Shown: in pieces, positions 6,963 to 14,103 of the stretch
How positions within the stretch are numbered: position 1 is the first letter of the stretch
Layout: every line of letters starts with the position of its first letter
Assembly: GCA_001986395.2 (NCBI GenBank)
Contig: MQVO02000168.1
Coordinates: 1 to 18,137, forward strand
Reading direction: 5' to 3'
DNA from: Irpex lacteus
Lineage: Eukaryota > Basidiomycota > Agaricomycetes > Polyporales > Irpicaceae
Length of the DNA: 18,137 nucleotides
The notes under the pieces: model-generated
What the model saw: only the letters and a program-made list of their open reading frames with translations
Database searches by the model: none
What the model was told of the DNA's origin: nothing
Made by a program: the position numbers and the translations under genes

Positions 6963-7273
6963 TAAAAGATCGCAATTATCGTAAGCAATTATAGGAGTAA
7001 CCACCACCTGTTTATTTTGTAGGTTAATTATATTTTTATTGAAGAATGTTTTTGTAACTTTTTATATTTAATTAAATTAATGCCGATACAACTTAGTGCA
7101 GGTCTCCTTAAATAACCCTACTCCTCATTTACTATTCATCTTTGTTTATAATGAAATTTGTACTTTAACCTGCAGAATGGCCTTTTATCACCCTGCAAAT
7201 CTCATCCTCAGGTTGAGATTAATTAAAGGTTATAATTATTTCTACAAAAATAATAGAAATTATTAGTTTTTTG
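6963..7273. other. Intergenic, no gene seen
   Basis: No tRNA or family recognised. The part at about 7080-7210 is less A/T-rich and could be a structural RNA or gene scrap, but nothing supports a name. Confidence 0.3.
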
Positions 7274-7333
7274 TTTAGTTCAGTTTCTCAAGCTGCAGTT
7301 TATCTTTTAGCTGTTTTTAGTAACAGTATACAA
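7274..7333 (+). pseudogene. nad4: nad4 fragment, upstream half
   Basis: The frame gives FSSVSQAAVYLLAVFSNSIQ, which matches the conserved nad4 segment SSVSHxAVYLLGxFSNxIQ. The next conserved residues (IEGAI) are reached only after the palindromic element at 7339-7386. Nad4 is a proton-pumping subunit of complex I with 14 helices; only a small central part survives. It has no start and no upstream nad4 sequence. Confidence 0.75.
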
Positions 7334-7338
7334 GCTAA

Positions 7339-7386
7339 CCCAAAAAACTAGGAATTAGAAATAATTCTAACTAGTTTTTTTGGGGG
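7339..7386. repeat. Palindromic element E4 inside nad4
   Basis: It begins CCCAAAAAACTAGGAATT and ends AACTAGTTTTTTTGGGGG. It lies between two adjacent conserved parts of nad4 (SNSIQ and EGAIN) and brings an in-frame TAG plus a frame change, so it is an insertion into a coding sequence. The closest relative is E7 at 12306-12353. Confidence 0.85.
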
Positions 7387-7517
7387 AAGGTGCTATTAAC
7401 TTAGGATTAGCTAAAGGACTAGTTTCACCTGGACTATTTATTTGTGCAGGAGGTGTATTATATGATAGTTCTCAAACAAGAGTAATATCTTTCTACAGAG
7501 GAGTTACTCAAGTAATA
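7386..7517 (+). pseudogene. nad4: nad4 fragment, downstream half
   Basis: Starting at GAA next to the element, the frame reads EGAINLGLAKGLVSPGLFIC then AGGVLYDSSQTRVISFYRG and VTQVI, the continuation of nad4 (usually GLAHGLVSPALFICVGGVLYDR). The conserved His of LAHG is Lys here. Nad4 homology stops after VTQVI; the remainder is unrelated. Together with 7274-7333 it shows nad4 being split by E4, on a fragment that had already lost both ends or lost them later. Confidence 0.82.
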
Positions 7518-7671
7518 GAAAAGAAAAGAATTAACTTGTGCCCTGAAGCAATAAAAGTAAACCTAGTCCTCCCCCTCCTTTTTAATTTATGTTGCGTTGA
7601 CAAAAAGGTCTTAAAGGTTCAAGTCCCACCACTAGTATTAAACTAATTAATATACTAAACAATCAGTATTT

Positions 7672-7735
7672 AGGAGTGACAGCTTCGCTTAACATGTGGC
7701 TTCTACGCCGTAAAGGTTAAAGTCCCCTCACTAGT
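7672..7735 (+). tRNA. Degenerate tRNA-like sequence
   Basis: AGGAGTGA can pair at 6 of 8 positions with TCACTAGT. Between them is a stem GTGGC/GCCGT around a 6-nt loop TTCTAC and a T-arm-like AGG-TTAAAGT-CCC. A 6-nt anticodon loop is abnormal, so no anticodon is assigned. A related 3' half (AAAGGTTCAAGTCCCACC then ACTAGTATTA) lies just upstream at about 7611-7640. It is likely a decayed tRNA duplication. Confidence 0.3.
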
Positions 7736-7746
7736 CTAATATACTA

Positions 7747-7816
7747 GCACTGCTAGATTAAAGGTAACTACCTTGCTTCAGACAAGGCGATAAAAGTTCT
7801 ACTCTTCTGCGGTGCT
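7747..7816 (+). tRNA. trnW: tRNA-Trp (UCA)
   Basis: Acceptor GCACTGC/GCGGTGC pairs fully (one G-U). The anticodon arm CCTTG-CTTCAGA-CAAGG gives anticodon UCA, which reads both UGA and UGG and supports genetic code 4 for this genome. The T arm AAAAG-TTCTACT-CTTCT has one mismatch, the D stem is weak, and the discriminator is U, so some decay is possible. Confidence 0.8.
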
Positions 7817-7971
7817 CTACCATTATCAATGGAAAGCAAGTGTTGTATAATGGTAATTACTTTCGCCTTACTAGTAAAGCTTATATCATATAGAGTAGCG
7901 GTTAATACTCGTTCGATCAGCGTAACTTGTATATATTATATTTTGCTTCTGGCACAATCCTTAGACGATAG

Positions 7972-8238
7972 TACATACTCAATCAAGCATACAATTACTT
8001 TTTTGCTCTTGTACTAGCGATTCCGCTATCTTCTACAGCAATTTCTACTGAACCACAAAACGCTCTAGTACAAAAGGCTACAATCTCAGCTACTCTATTT
8101 ACACGAAACGTAGTTATCGCACTGCTATTTGCAGCAGCACTATCATACAATTGTTTTAGTACAGTGTCTCTAAAATCATTTGTTGTAGGAGTTGGACTAT
8201 ACTCAGGTCTAATTCATGCAACTACTGTTACACAATCC
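7972..8238 (+). pseudogene. nad2: nad2 5' region fragment, CTA-rich codons
   Basis: This is a complex I membrane subunit piece of about 88 codons. The frame reads FALVLAIPLSSTAIS, then RNVVIALLFAAALSYNCF and GVGLYSGLIHATTVTQS, where the last part matches the conserved nad2 segment GxGLYxGLFHxTxVTQS. It is preceded by TAG and followed directly by the half element at 8237. Leu is mostly CTA and Arg is CGA, quite unlike the TTA-rich cob and the TTA-rich nad2 remnant at 5522-5689. It is therefore a second-source fragment. The N-terminal portion before about 8090 matches nad2 only loosely. Confidence 0.7.
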
Positions 8239-8262
8239 CCAAAAAAAACTAGTTAGAATTAT
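8237..8262. repeat. Half palindromic element E5
   Basis: CCCCAAAAAAAACTAGTTAG followed by AATTAT matches the left half of the inner element at 14135-14181. The right half is missing; GGGG is not found downstream. It marks the 3' break of the nad2 fragment. Confidence 0.65.
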
Positions 8263-8323
8263 AAAAAGAAAAACTTTTATTTCTCTCGGAAGAGGGTGAC
8301 ATATATTCTTTACTTTACTTTTA

Positions 8324-8434
8324 TTATCCAAACACATTCACATTTTTCGTAACACGAGGGATAACTCGTTCTGTGGCAAGTCTTCCTGATAGTTGAATAC
8401 GAATACCACAAATGTGAGATGGAAGATGACAAAA
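8324..8434 (-). pseudogene. rps3: Probable rps3 C-terminal fragment
   Basis: A minus-strand frame of about 37 codons ends with HICGIRIQLSGRLATERVIP and RVTKNVNVFG before TAA (8324-8326). The pattern GIxIxLxGRL is the signature of ribosomal protein S3 near its C-terminus, which in fungi is encoded in mtDNA. The rest of the gene is absent and the usual tail after the motif is shortened. Codon use is GC-richer than the flanks. Confidence 0.55.
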
Positions 8435-8497
8435 ATAATAAAATAAGATAGTTATTAAAATTTAATTAAATTTTAATTACCCACACAAGCTAGTTAG

Positions 8498-8746
8498 TTT
8501 TACTTTTTTTATCCAGGAAAGAAAATAGGTGAAAAAATTATCAATGGAATTGTTAAAGGAGCTGGTGTTGTAGGTGCTGGAGCTGCAGTTGAACAAAGTA
8601 TACGTGGGAGAAGAAATGATAATGCTAGTAATAATAATGGTAATAGCGGGAACAGTGGTGGAAATATTGGAGGTAACAGTGGTGTAAATAATGGAGGTAA
8701 CAGAGGCTCCCATAAAATAATTCTCTTATTTTATTTTATATTTTAA
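8498..8746 (+). pseudogene. Gly/Asn-rich reading frame, unrecognised
   Basis: An 82-codon frame follows a TAG and ends in TAA at 8744-8746, without an ATG. It has a hydrophobic Gly/Ala segment (IINGIVKGAGVVGAGAAVEQ) like a short membrane anchor, then a basic patch RGRR, then a low-complexity tail of Asn, Gly and Ser (NSGNSGGNIGG). The layout of membrane segment plus disordered tail resembles the long ORF at 14671-16490, though no sequence similarity is evident. It is probably a fragment of a plasmid-type ORF. The minus-strand frame here is a Ser/Thr/Ile shadow. Confidence 0.4.
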
Positions 8747-8774
8747 TTATATATCTAATTATTTTTTAATTTAA

Positions 8775-8915
8775 CTCATTGTGATTATTGAACTGATGCT
8801 TCTTTCTGTAACCATTCTAGTTCTAGTTATGGCTTATAATGATAACGATACAATTGGACAAATTTATTCAATTATTATTATTATTGCTACTGCAGGAGCT
8901 GAAAGTGCTATAGGA
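8775..8915 (+). pseudogene. nad4L: nad4L 3' part
   Basis: The frame reads IELMLLSVTILVLVMAYND, then TIGQIYSIIIII and ATAGAESAIG, matching nad4L helices 2 and 3 including the conserved IELMLL and AGAESAIGL segments. It begins after TAA at 8772 and loses homology at Gly 8915, where unrelated sequence starts. The N-terminal 25 or so residues are missing; a differently coded start piece is at 6910-6942. Codons CTG, CTT, CTA and ACC contrast with the TTA-rich genes. Confidence 0.82.
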
Positions 8916-9135
8916 CCCCATTTTCATTTATTAAATTAGGCATAACCCCATAATCTCTATAATTAGGCCCATTCATGACACTGTCATGAGTATTTTCGGC
9001 ATTATGAGGGGTAAGTTGTAAATGAATAGGATATTTCCCACTATAAATATTAAAATGCAACCCGGTTTCTCTGCAATGAGCCATCTGACCCTTGATTTTA
9101 TCTACCTCTTCCGTCTCCATTTTACCCACTTTTAA
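8908..9135 (-). CDS. Unrecognised reading frame fragment
   Basis: A 75-codon frame runs from a stop at about 9136 to TAG at 8908-8910, with possible GTG and ATG starts near its beginning. It is rich in Glu, His, Asn and Pro (HCRETGLHFNIYSGKYPIHL, QLTPHNAENTHDSVMNGPNY) and looks coding rather than random. It abuts the nad4L fragment at one end and the nad5 fragment at the other. I do not recognise the family; a plasmid or intron origin is possible. Confidence 0.4.
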   Translation of the reverse strand, partial: LKVGKMETEEVDKIKGQMAHCRETGLHFNIYSGKYPIHLQLTPHNAENTHDSVMNGPNYRDYGVMPNLINENGVL

Positions 9136-9172
9136 TTAAAACTTAAACTTAATTGATGGGGAGTATTGATGA

Positions 9173-10095
9173 TTAAATTGCAGTAGTTCGTTGACTAATC
9201 CATACTTGTACTGTTAGAGCACCCTTCTTATTAGCAGTAGTACATTGTCCTGTTTCAATAAGTGTTCGAGTACTGTTCTTAAATGATCCGATTAGTGATA
9301 CAAGCCCTAGCATGATGTATAGAGCGTATGATGTAATAACACCTGTGTCGTAAGCAGCTACAGATCGACCTGTTCCTGTTAGAACTGTACTTAGACCGTA
9401 TGGTCCAGCTAGTTCGATAACTCCTCGGTCAAGAACCTTAGAGATAACAAGTCCAACTCGTAGTGAAGCACTGATAATGAAACCGTTGAATAGTGCGTCC
9501 CAGTACCACTTTGCGTTAAGGAATGAGTATACAGCATATCCAATAGGTCCGTTTGTTAGACCAATTGTGAATGCAGGTACCACATGGTATAGATATAGTG
9601 CTAGACCAGCACCGAATAGGCTACCAATAGCAGGTAGTAGCTTCATTAGTAGAGGTAGTCCGAATTCAGCTTCAATCAGTGTAATGTGGTTAGGGTGTTG
9701 GTATAGAGCAGTTGATAGGAAATCTGTACCTACTCCCACATACATGTCCTTTGCAATGTAACCAAATACAATTGACATGATTGATAGAATTACCAGAGGA
9801 ATTACAATGATCATAGGTGCTTCGTGAGCATGTAGATAGTAACCCTTAGGGGCATTAGGTGTTGTAAAGAATGTTAGTGATACTAGTCGGAATGAATAGA
9901 AGGCTGTGAATACAGCTGAAATTGTTCCCAGCCAGTATGCCATTGTACCAGATACTTCGTATTGTCCTAGAGCTACTTCAAGGATTAGATCCTTACTGTA
10001 GAACCCTGTCATAAATGGTAGAGCCATTAGAGATAGAGATCCGATAAGGATAGCTGTGTAGGTAAATGGTAGGAAGTTAACCAGACCTCCTAGAA
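9173..10095 (-). pseudogene. nad5: nad5 C-terminal half, CTA-rich codons
   Basis: This is a proton-pumping subunit of complex I. The minus-strand frame enters at LLGGLVNFLPFTYTAILIGS (10095) and continues with LPFMTGFYSKDLILEVALGQ, the conserved TGFYSKD motif, and HAHEAPMIIVIPLVILSI to about SYALYIMLGLVSLIGSF (near 9290). A non-homologous tail of about 35 residues follows to TAA. About 270 residues of nad5 remain of a usual 650 or so; the N-terminal half is missing. The 5' break coincides exactly with the start of the 895-bp direct repeat at 10096. Leu is CTA/CTT and the sequence is GC-richer than cob, so it shares the second dialect with the nad2 5' piece. Confidence 0.9.
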
Positions 10096-10113
10096 GATTA
10101 TCTGAGTATTAAG

Positions 10114-10146
10114 ACAATCCACTTAGAATCTAAGAGGTCGTGGTTG
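10114..10146. repeat. Dispersed 33-nt hairpin motif, copy 2
   Basis: It differs from copy 1 (1629-1661) by one base in the GAGG(T/C)CGTGG part. It lies 18 bases inside the large repeat. Confidence 0.6.
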
Positions 10147-10662
10147 GAGGATAATCAGTCTTCTAATCTTAAATATAGTCTCATCAAATACTTGTAAAGC
10201 TAAAGGGGATTGGAACCTTAAGATATGAAGGGAATAATACGATATATTTGTATAGTAATAAAGTTTACTAGAATGAGGAATCTCCGATAAAAGCAAATAA
10301 AGACAATCAATACTTTTTTAATTTAGGGGGGAGTGTCAAGACGAGTACCATTTGCATCAATCCGAATATAATATATTTGTACTTTTATCTATATAATCGG
10401 CAGGGTATTCTCTATCAAGAATAGTATTATGTATTATTTTAGCTATATTTTTATATTCTTCGAGTTTATAGATATATTATATAATACTAGAACACAACGC
10501 CCATTTTCATGTAAGATGTTGGAATGTATTTATAATTCTTTCTACGTATGCATCAGATATATTATTATGTCTATGTATAACAGTAAAATCTTGTTTTTCA
10601 TTTTCAATAACTCTTTGTATAATTTCTAGATAACAGATAAAAGTATAGAATGGTTTATAAAT
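10123..10662 (-). pseudogene. Unrecognised 180-codon frame with two in-frame TAA
   Basis: On the minus strand one phase reads through about 180 codons, from just after a TAG beside the half element at 10667 to TAA at 10123-10125. It is interrupted only by TAA at 10477-10479 and 10318-10320. Three TGA codons fall where Trp is plausible. Typical parts are IIQRVIENEKQDFTVIHRHN, NISDAYVERIINTFQHL and YKLEEYKNIAKIIHNTILDR. No family recognised. The 30-nt stretch at 10293-10322 (encoding SIDCLYL) recurs at the start of the frame at 10702-11001, so the two may be duplicated or shuffled parts of one plasmid-like gene. The plus-strand frame in this region is a shadow. Confidence 0.45.
10293..10322. 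repeat. 30-nt repeat inside the large repeat
   Basis: GCAAATAAAGACAATCAATA plus CTTTTTTAAT, present again at 10977-11006, at 17440-17469 and partly at the window end. It flanks a 654-bp segment. Confidence 0.75.
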
Positions 10663-10666
10663 CTAT

Positions 10667-10680
10667 CCAAAAAAACTAGG
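10667..10680. repeat. Half palindromic element E6
   Basis: CCAAAAAAACTAGG followed by CTCT, as in E3, without a GGGG right end. It separates the two minus-strand frames of the large repeat; the second copy is at 17814-17827. Confidence 0.6.
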
Positions 10681-10701
10681 CTCTTTGTTGGAAGTACTTT
10701 T

Positions 10702-11001
10702 TTAATTTATCCTTTTTATTACCTTAACTTCTATTAAATTACTGTTATTTGATAGAAGAATAACTAATTCTAAACCCAATAATATTAATTCCTCATTAGA
10801 GAGATATAGATTGTTTTCACTACGGTACTCTAAAAATTTACATTCATTACTTATTACTCCACTTTCTAAATCTTTATTATACTTTTCTATACATACCAGT
10901 TCACTGCTGAGTACTACCAACAACACTTCTAACACATGCACTAGAAATACTTTACTGAGACTGAGATTTTGTTGATGCAAATAAAGACAATCAATACTTT
11001 T
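10702..11001 (-). CDS. Unrecognised reading frame in the large repeat, copy 1
   Basis: A frame of about 99 codons runs on the minus strand from a TAA in the 30-nt repeat to TAA at 10702. It has a hydrophobic stretch (VFLVHVLEVLLVVLSSELV) followed by a Glu/Lys/Asn part (EKYNKDLESGVISNECKFLE) and a Leu-rich end (NEELILLGLELVILLSNN). There is no ATG near the start; TTG is possible. No family is recognised. In copy 2 a single extra T shifts the frame near its beginning, so at least one copy is broken. Confidence 0.4.
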   Translation of the reverse strand, partial: KSIDCLYLHQQNLSLSKVFLVHVLEVLLVVLSSELVCIEKYNKDLESGVISNECKFLEYRSENNLYLSNEELILLGLELVILLSNNSNLIEVKVIKRIN

Positions 11002-11006
11002 TTAAT
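10977..11006. repeat. 30-nt repeat, second position
   Basis: Identical to 10293-10322. It forms the right edge of the large repeat as far as it can be compared. Confidence 0.75.
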
Positions 11007-11279
11007 CTACTTAAAATAAAATTAAATAAATTACACAGTCACAGGAGAGTAAATAATATGTATTATTATTAAATAATTGGAGTCCTCAACATAAAAGAAG
11101 TAAAAAGCTTACACTTTCATATAAAAAATATAAATCACAACTTACTATTATTTTGGTACTGGCGGCATCCGGCTAAGAGTATTCCTTATAAATTAAGTTG
11201 CTAAAGATGATACGGCTAACAAATAGAATATACCTAAATTAAAATCATAAAGAAAAGATAAATATAAAATAAATATAAT

Positions 11280-11440
11280 TTTGATAAAGGTAGAAATAGA
11301 GTTAGAATATACACAAACAGTTATTCTAAATCAGATGTAGAAAGTTTAGCTTTAGCTATTAATACTAAACTAAATATATATACTGGTGTTTTATTGGATA
11401 GAAAAGATCAATGGTTTTTAACTAAAATAAAAGAATTAAC
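11280..11440 (+). pseudogene. LAGLIDADG homing endonuclease, C-terminal fragment
   Basis: The frame reads FDKGRNRVRIYTNSYSKSDV then ESLALAINTKLNIYTGVLLD and RKDQWFLTKI. The pattern RIYTNSxxKxDVxxLxxAI followed by YTGVLxDRxDQW is the C-terminal region of group I intron LAGLIDADG endonucleases. There is no start and no LAGLIDADG motif nearby, so only about 50 residues survive. The last 27 bases are repeated at 12074-12100. Codons are AT-rich, unlike the LAGLIDADG 5' piece at 4876-5205, so the two are probably from different introns. Confidence 0.75.
11413..11439. repeat. 27-nt repeat in the endonuclease fragment, copy 1
   Basis: GGTTTTTAACTAAAATAAAA plus GAATTAA, copied exactly at 12074-12100 after a C-run. 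Here too a C-run (CCCTTCCCCCC) lies just downstream. Confidence 0.7.
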
Positions 11441-11541
11441 CCTTCCCCCCAAATTAAATTTATTACTTATTTGAACTCTTACAAAACTAATCAATTGTGT
11501 ATAATGAAAGAATAAAAAGATATTGAATTTATTCATTTTTA

Positions 11542-11773
11542 TTATTTTTTCTCTTAGTCAATTTCTCGCATCACGAGATCATTGCTTTCTATAACCACCG
11601 AATCCAAGGGTTATACAACTTTTATAGTTTCGCTAGTAATCTAAATAGTCTTAGAGTAGTTTTTATGTTTTTTCAGTTCTCTTAAAGAAAAAGTAAACAA
11701 AAAGAATGTGTATTCTATAATGTAACTCCCTCTCTCCTGAAATAAATTATAAGATAGGGAGACCCAAATTTAA
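11542..11773 (-). pseudogene. Unrecognised decayed frame with three in-frame stops
   Basis: The minus-strand frame starts IWVSLSYNLFQERGSYII, goes on as FSLRELKKHKNYSKTI, and continues as ITSETIKVV, PLDSVVIESNDLVMREID and EKK, the last four parts separated by TAG (11641-11643), TAA (11611-11613) and TAA (11554-11556). The charged parts look coding, but in DNA this A/T-rich three stops in about 76 codons are not far below chance, so the call is weak. No family recognised. Confidence 0.28.
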
Positions 11774-12073
11774 TTTATTTTTAGTTATAAGAGCTAAACT
11801 ACTACACTTACACTGTCAAACTGCACATTATATTACTGTGAATATACTTTTCCCCAAACTTTTTTATATGTTTGAGTAGTAGAAGCTTACTATTCCTTAC
11901 TTTATATCTCATTTTTTATTACCATACCTAATCATAACTTAACATTATGAAGTTTATAACAAGTTAATATCTCTGTTAATATCTGTTAAGATTGTAATTG
12001 TAGGGTATACTTTGTAGAAATATAACTACTCCAATACTGTGTTAGTGTTACATACAGTAAACAGTTCCCCCCC
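11774..12073. other. Intergenic, no gene seen
   Basis: A/T-rich with short tandem-like words (TTAATATCTGTTAA repeats near 11966-11990). No tRNA or coding match. Confidence 0.35.
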
Positions 12074-12100
12074 GGTTTTTAACTAAAATAAAAGAATTAA
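12074..12100. repeat. 27-nt repeat in the endonuclease fragment, copy 2
   Basis: Exact copy of 11413-11439, joined to CCCCCCC on its left. Confidence 0.7.
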
Positions 12101-12123
12101 TATAATAGTTTATTATTATTGAT

Positions 12124-12213
12124 TTATTGATTATAGTCTCCAGCAAGAAGAGTACCAAATACACCCACACTACTAATTGCTAATGTAAGAATGAATCCAT
12201 AGTTGTGGTCTAC
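12124..12213 (-). pseudogene. nad1: nad1 internal fragment
   Basis: The minus-strand frame reads VDHNYGFILTLAISSVGVFG then TLLAG, which matches the nad1 segment DxNYGxIxxLAISSxxVFGTLLAGW of complex I subunit 1. After Gly the expected Trp-Ser-x-Asn-Ser-Lys is replaced by DYNQ and TAA (12124-12126). Upstream homology stops at about 12213. Only about 25 residues remain. Confidence 0.62.
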
Positions 12214-12291
12214 GATGGTTACCCAGGTGCAAATGAAATTACACATCAACAAAGAAGAGCAGAAACAAGAGAGATAAACCACTCAATTTAA
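12184..12291 (+). CDS. Small unrecognised ORF fragment
   Basis: A 35-codon plus-strand frame follows TAA at 12181 and ends in TAA at 12289-12291: KNESIVVVYDGYPGANE then ITHQQRRAETREINHSI. The polar second half looks coding. Its first part overlaps the nad1 fragment on the other strand, so the true left edge is probably near 12211. Family unknown. Confidence 0.28.
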   Translation, partial: CKNESIVVVYDGYPGANEITHQQRRAETREINHSI

Positions 12292-12305
12292 TTAAAATAA
12301 AGCTT

Positions 12306-12353
12306 CCCCAAAAAACTAGGAATTATAATTAATTCTAACTAGTTTTTGTGGGG
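12306..12353. repeat. Palindromic element E7
   Basis: CCCCAAAAAACTAGGAATTA at the left, AACTAGTTTTTGTGGGG at the right. It is the most complete simple copy of the family and closest to E4. Confidence 0.8.
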
Positions 12354-12505
12354 TCTGGGTAAATTGAACTAAAGCTATAAAAGCTAAAATAATATCCAGA
12401 GGATATGGGCAAAGCAAATGTTTCTTTAACAATACGACTACTGCTTCTACTCCCCCTATAACTCTCAGTATTCTTGTAAGAGGATAGTTATAGTAATAAT
12501 CAATA

Positions 12506-12967
<462 letters not shown>

Positions 12968-12976
12968 AAAACTTTT

Positions 12977-13063
12977 ATGAAAGTGGAGGTTACTAATGTC
13001 GACACTAAAGAGGTTACAATATATTTTTCTATTGGTGCTGCTTCTAATATCTCCAAAGTTTAG
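12977..13063 (+). pseudogene. Intron-ORF remnant, NUMOD1-like
   Basis: ATG at 12977 starts a 28-residue frame, MKVEVTNVDTKEVTIYFSIG then AASNISKV, ending in TAG. The pattern VTNxxTxExxxYxSIxxA is that of NUMOD1-type DNA-binding modules found at the end of GIY-YIG and related intron endonucleases. It lies 9 bases after the tail of the cox1 fragment, so both may come from one intron of cox1. The match is short and tentative. Confidence 0.42.
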
Positions 13064-13184
13064 TTAAAAGTGGGTATTATTTGTGTCTAACAATAAACTA
13101 TACTGACAAATAACCATAGTATATATTAACTCGAGGATAAAGTTGTGATTCGTTTATTTGTATACAAATTATTAAATAAAAAAA

Positions 13185-13206
13185 AAAAGGATAAGCTTAT
13201 CCTTTT
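13185..13206. repeat. Perfect 22-bp palindrome
   Basis: AAAAGGATAAGC and its exact reverse complement GCTTATCCTTTT overlap at the central AGCT. It has the same AAAAGG/CCTTTT end logic as the other AT hairpins. Confidence 0.7.
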
Positions 13207-13209
13207 GAT

Positions 13210-13431
13210 ATGGAAGAGAAATTAAGTTTAAAAACATCCTTATATAATCCAAAAAGGTTTAATCGAATTAACTGTCAAAAACAAATTGGGCTTACATTAA
13301 CCAATTTAAATAAAACACACTTTATCCTTTTTATTTTAACTTTTATTTTTAGGGGAGGGAGAATCTTTAAATTTATTTCAATGGAGGAGAGGATTATGGG
13401 AGCTATAAAATGTATTTCTTTGTGTATTTAA
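13210..13431 (+). CDS. Small unrecognised ORF, chimeric
   Basis: ATG at 13210 opens a 73-codon frame, MEEKLSLKTSLYNPKRFNRI then NCQKQIGLTLTNLNKTHF. From about codon 47 it reads through the 28-nt repeat (13351-13378), so the second half is probably joined sequence. No family. A shadow is possible for its last third, where another frame (13372 onward) looks better. Confidence 0.25.
   Translation: MEEKLSLKTSLYNPKRFNRINCQKQIGLTLTNLNKTHFILFILTFIFRGGRIFKFISMEERIMGAIKCISLCI
13351..13378. repeat. 28-nt direct repeat, copy 2
   Basis: Identical to 6273-6300 and immediately precedes the frame at 13372-14020. Confidence 0.75.
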
Positions 13432-14020
13432 AAGCAGCGTATGATATAAATCTATATGTTCGAGGTGGCTCTGTAGCAAACTATTATAAAATGTATAAAA
13501 CATCCGAGGGTTGAGGTTTATTTTATAGTAAGGATGTACGAATTTAATGTAATACATTAACTAGTTATAAGGGGATAATTGTCTATAATAAACTAATTAT
13601 GGTTATTGAACAGAAAGTTAATGATGGTATATGTGACGTCGTGCCTCATCGTAACATCTTGCTCGTCATAGTTAAGGGGGGAAACTCAAAGATTTAGCTT
13701 GTCAAGGGCAAGGTTTTAAGGTGTTTGTAAACGCAAATGCTAAGCGTTATTTTAGCACAACTCGAACAGTACTTAATGATGAAAGTGTGGATAGAGGGAT
13801 TGATCAGACAATAGGTCAATTGGATGGTCATCTTTATGATACCACTGATAAGCTTCTCCGTGATAAATTTTATTTTAAAAGATTTTGGATTTATTACCGG
13901 ATTTCCTGTACTTGTGATTTAGTCATTAATCCTTTTTGTATTATTATTAAAAAAGGGGGGGGTTTTACCTTAAATTTTGAGTTGAATGGTGGGTTGCAGC
14001 AAGAAATAATAAGGGGGTAA
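13372..14020 (+). pseudogene. Unrecognised gene with one stop and one frameshift
   Basis: Beginning at the 28-nt repeat, one phase reads YFNGGEDYGSYKMYFFVYLK, AAYDINLYVRGGSVANYYKM and YKTSEGWGLFYSKDVRI (one TGA as Trp), then TAA at 13545-13547, then NKLIMVIEQKVNDGICDVVP and HRNILLVIVKGG. At the G run 13676-13681 the coding phase appears to shift by one base and goes on as DLACQGQGFKVFVNANAKRY, then TTRTVLNDESVDRGIDQTIG and QLDGHLYDTTDKLL. The phases join into one protein-like product if the G run lost one base. Family unknown; codon use suggests plasmid or foreign origin. The last 40 codons to 14020 look like filler. Confidence 0.45.
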
Positions 14021-14103
14021 ACAAATTTATCTCAACTTAGATTGTTCCATTTTGTTCCATTCTTAAAAGAGATTATTAGAATAAGTTTTTGTTATTATTT
14101 AAA

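Larger units (their letters stand above)
10096..10989. repeat. Large direct repeat, copy 1
   Basis: It is nearly identical to 17243-18137 at an offset of 7147 bases. By eye only two differences appear: A/T at 10622/17769 and one extra T near 18120. The repeat carries the 33-nt hairpin motif, a minus-strand pseudogene, a half palindromic element and part of a second frame. Its left end is the nad5 break. It may extend beyond what copy 2 shows, since that copy is cut by the window end. Confidence 0.93.

Noticed and set aside
7829..8017. Plus-strand frame of 62 codons and a possible class II tRNA at about 7834-7930
   Set aside because: GCAAGTG/AACTTGT pair at 6 of 7, but the T arm has two mismatches and no normal anticodon loop can be drawn; the frame has no family features.
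8477..8713. Minus-strand Ser/Thr/Ile-rich frame of 78 codons
   Set aside because: Antisense of the Gly/Asn-rich frame; Ser/Thr repeats arise from complementing GGT and AAT codons.
9477..9761. Plus-strand frame of 94 codons
   Set aside because: Antisense of nad5, which is clearly the real coding strand.
10429..10629. Plus-strand frame of 66 codons (and its copy at 17576-17776)
   Set aside because: Shadow of the better minus-strand frame at 10123-10662; its Tyr/Phe/Ile composition is that of antisense A/T-rich coding.
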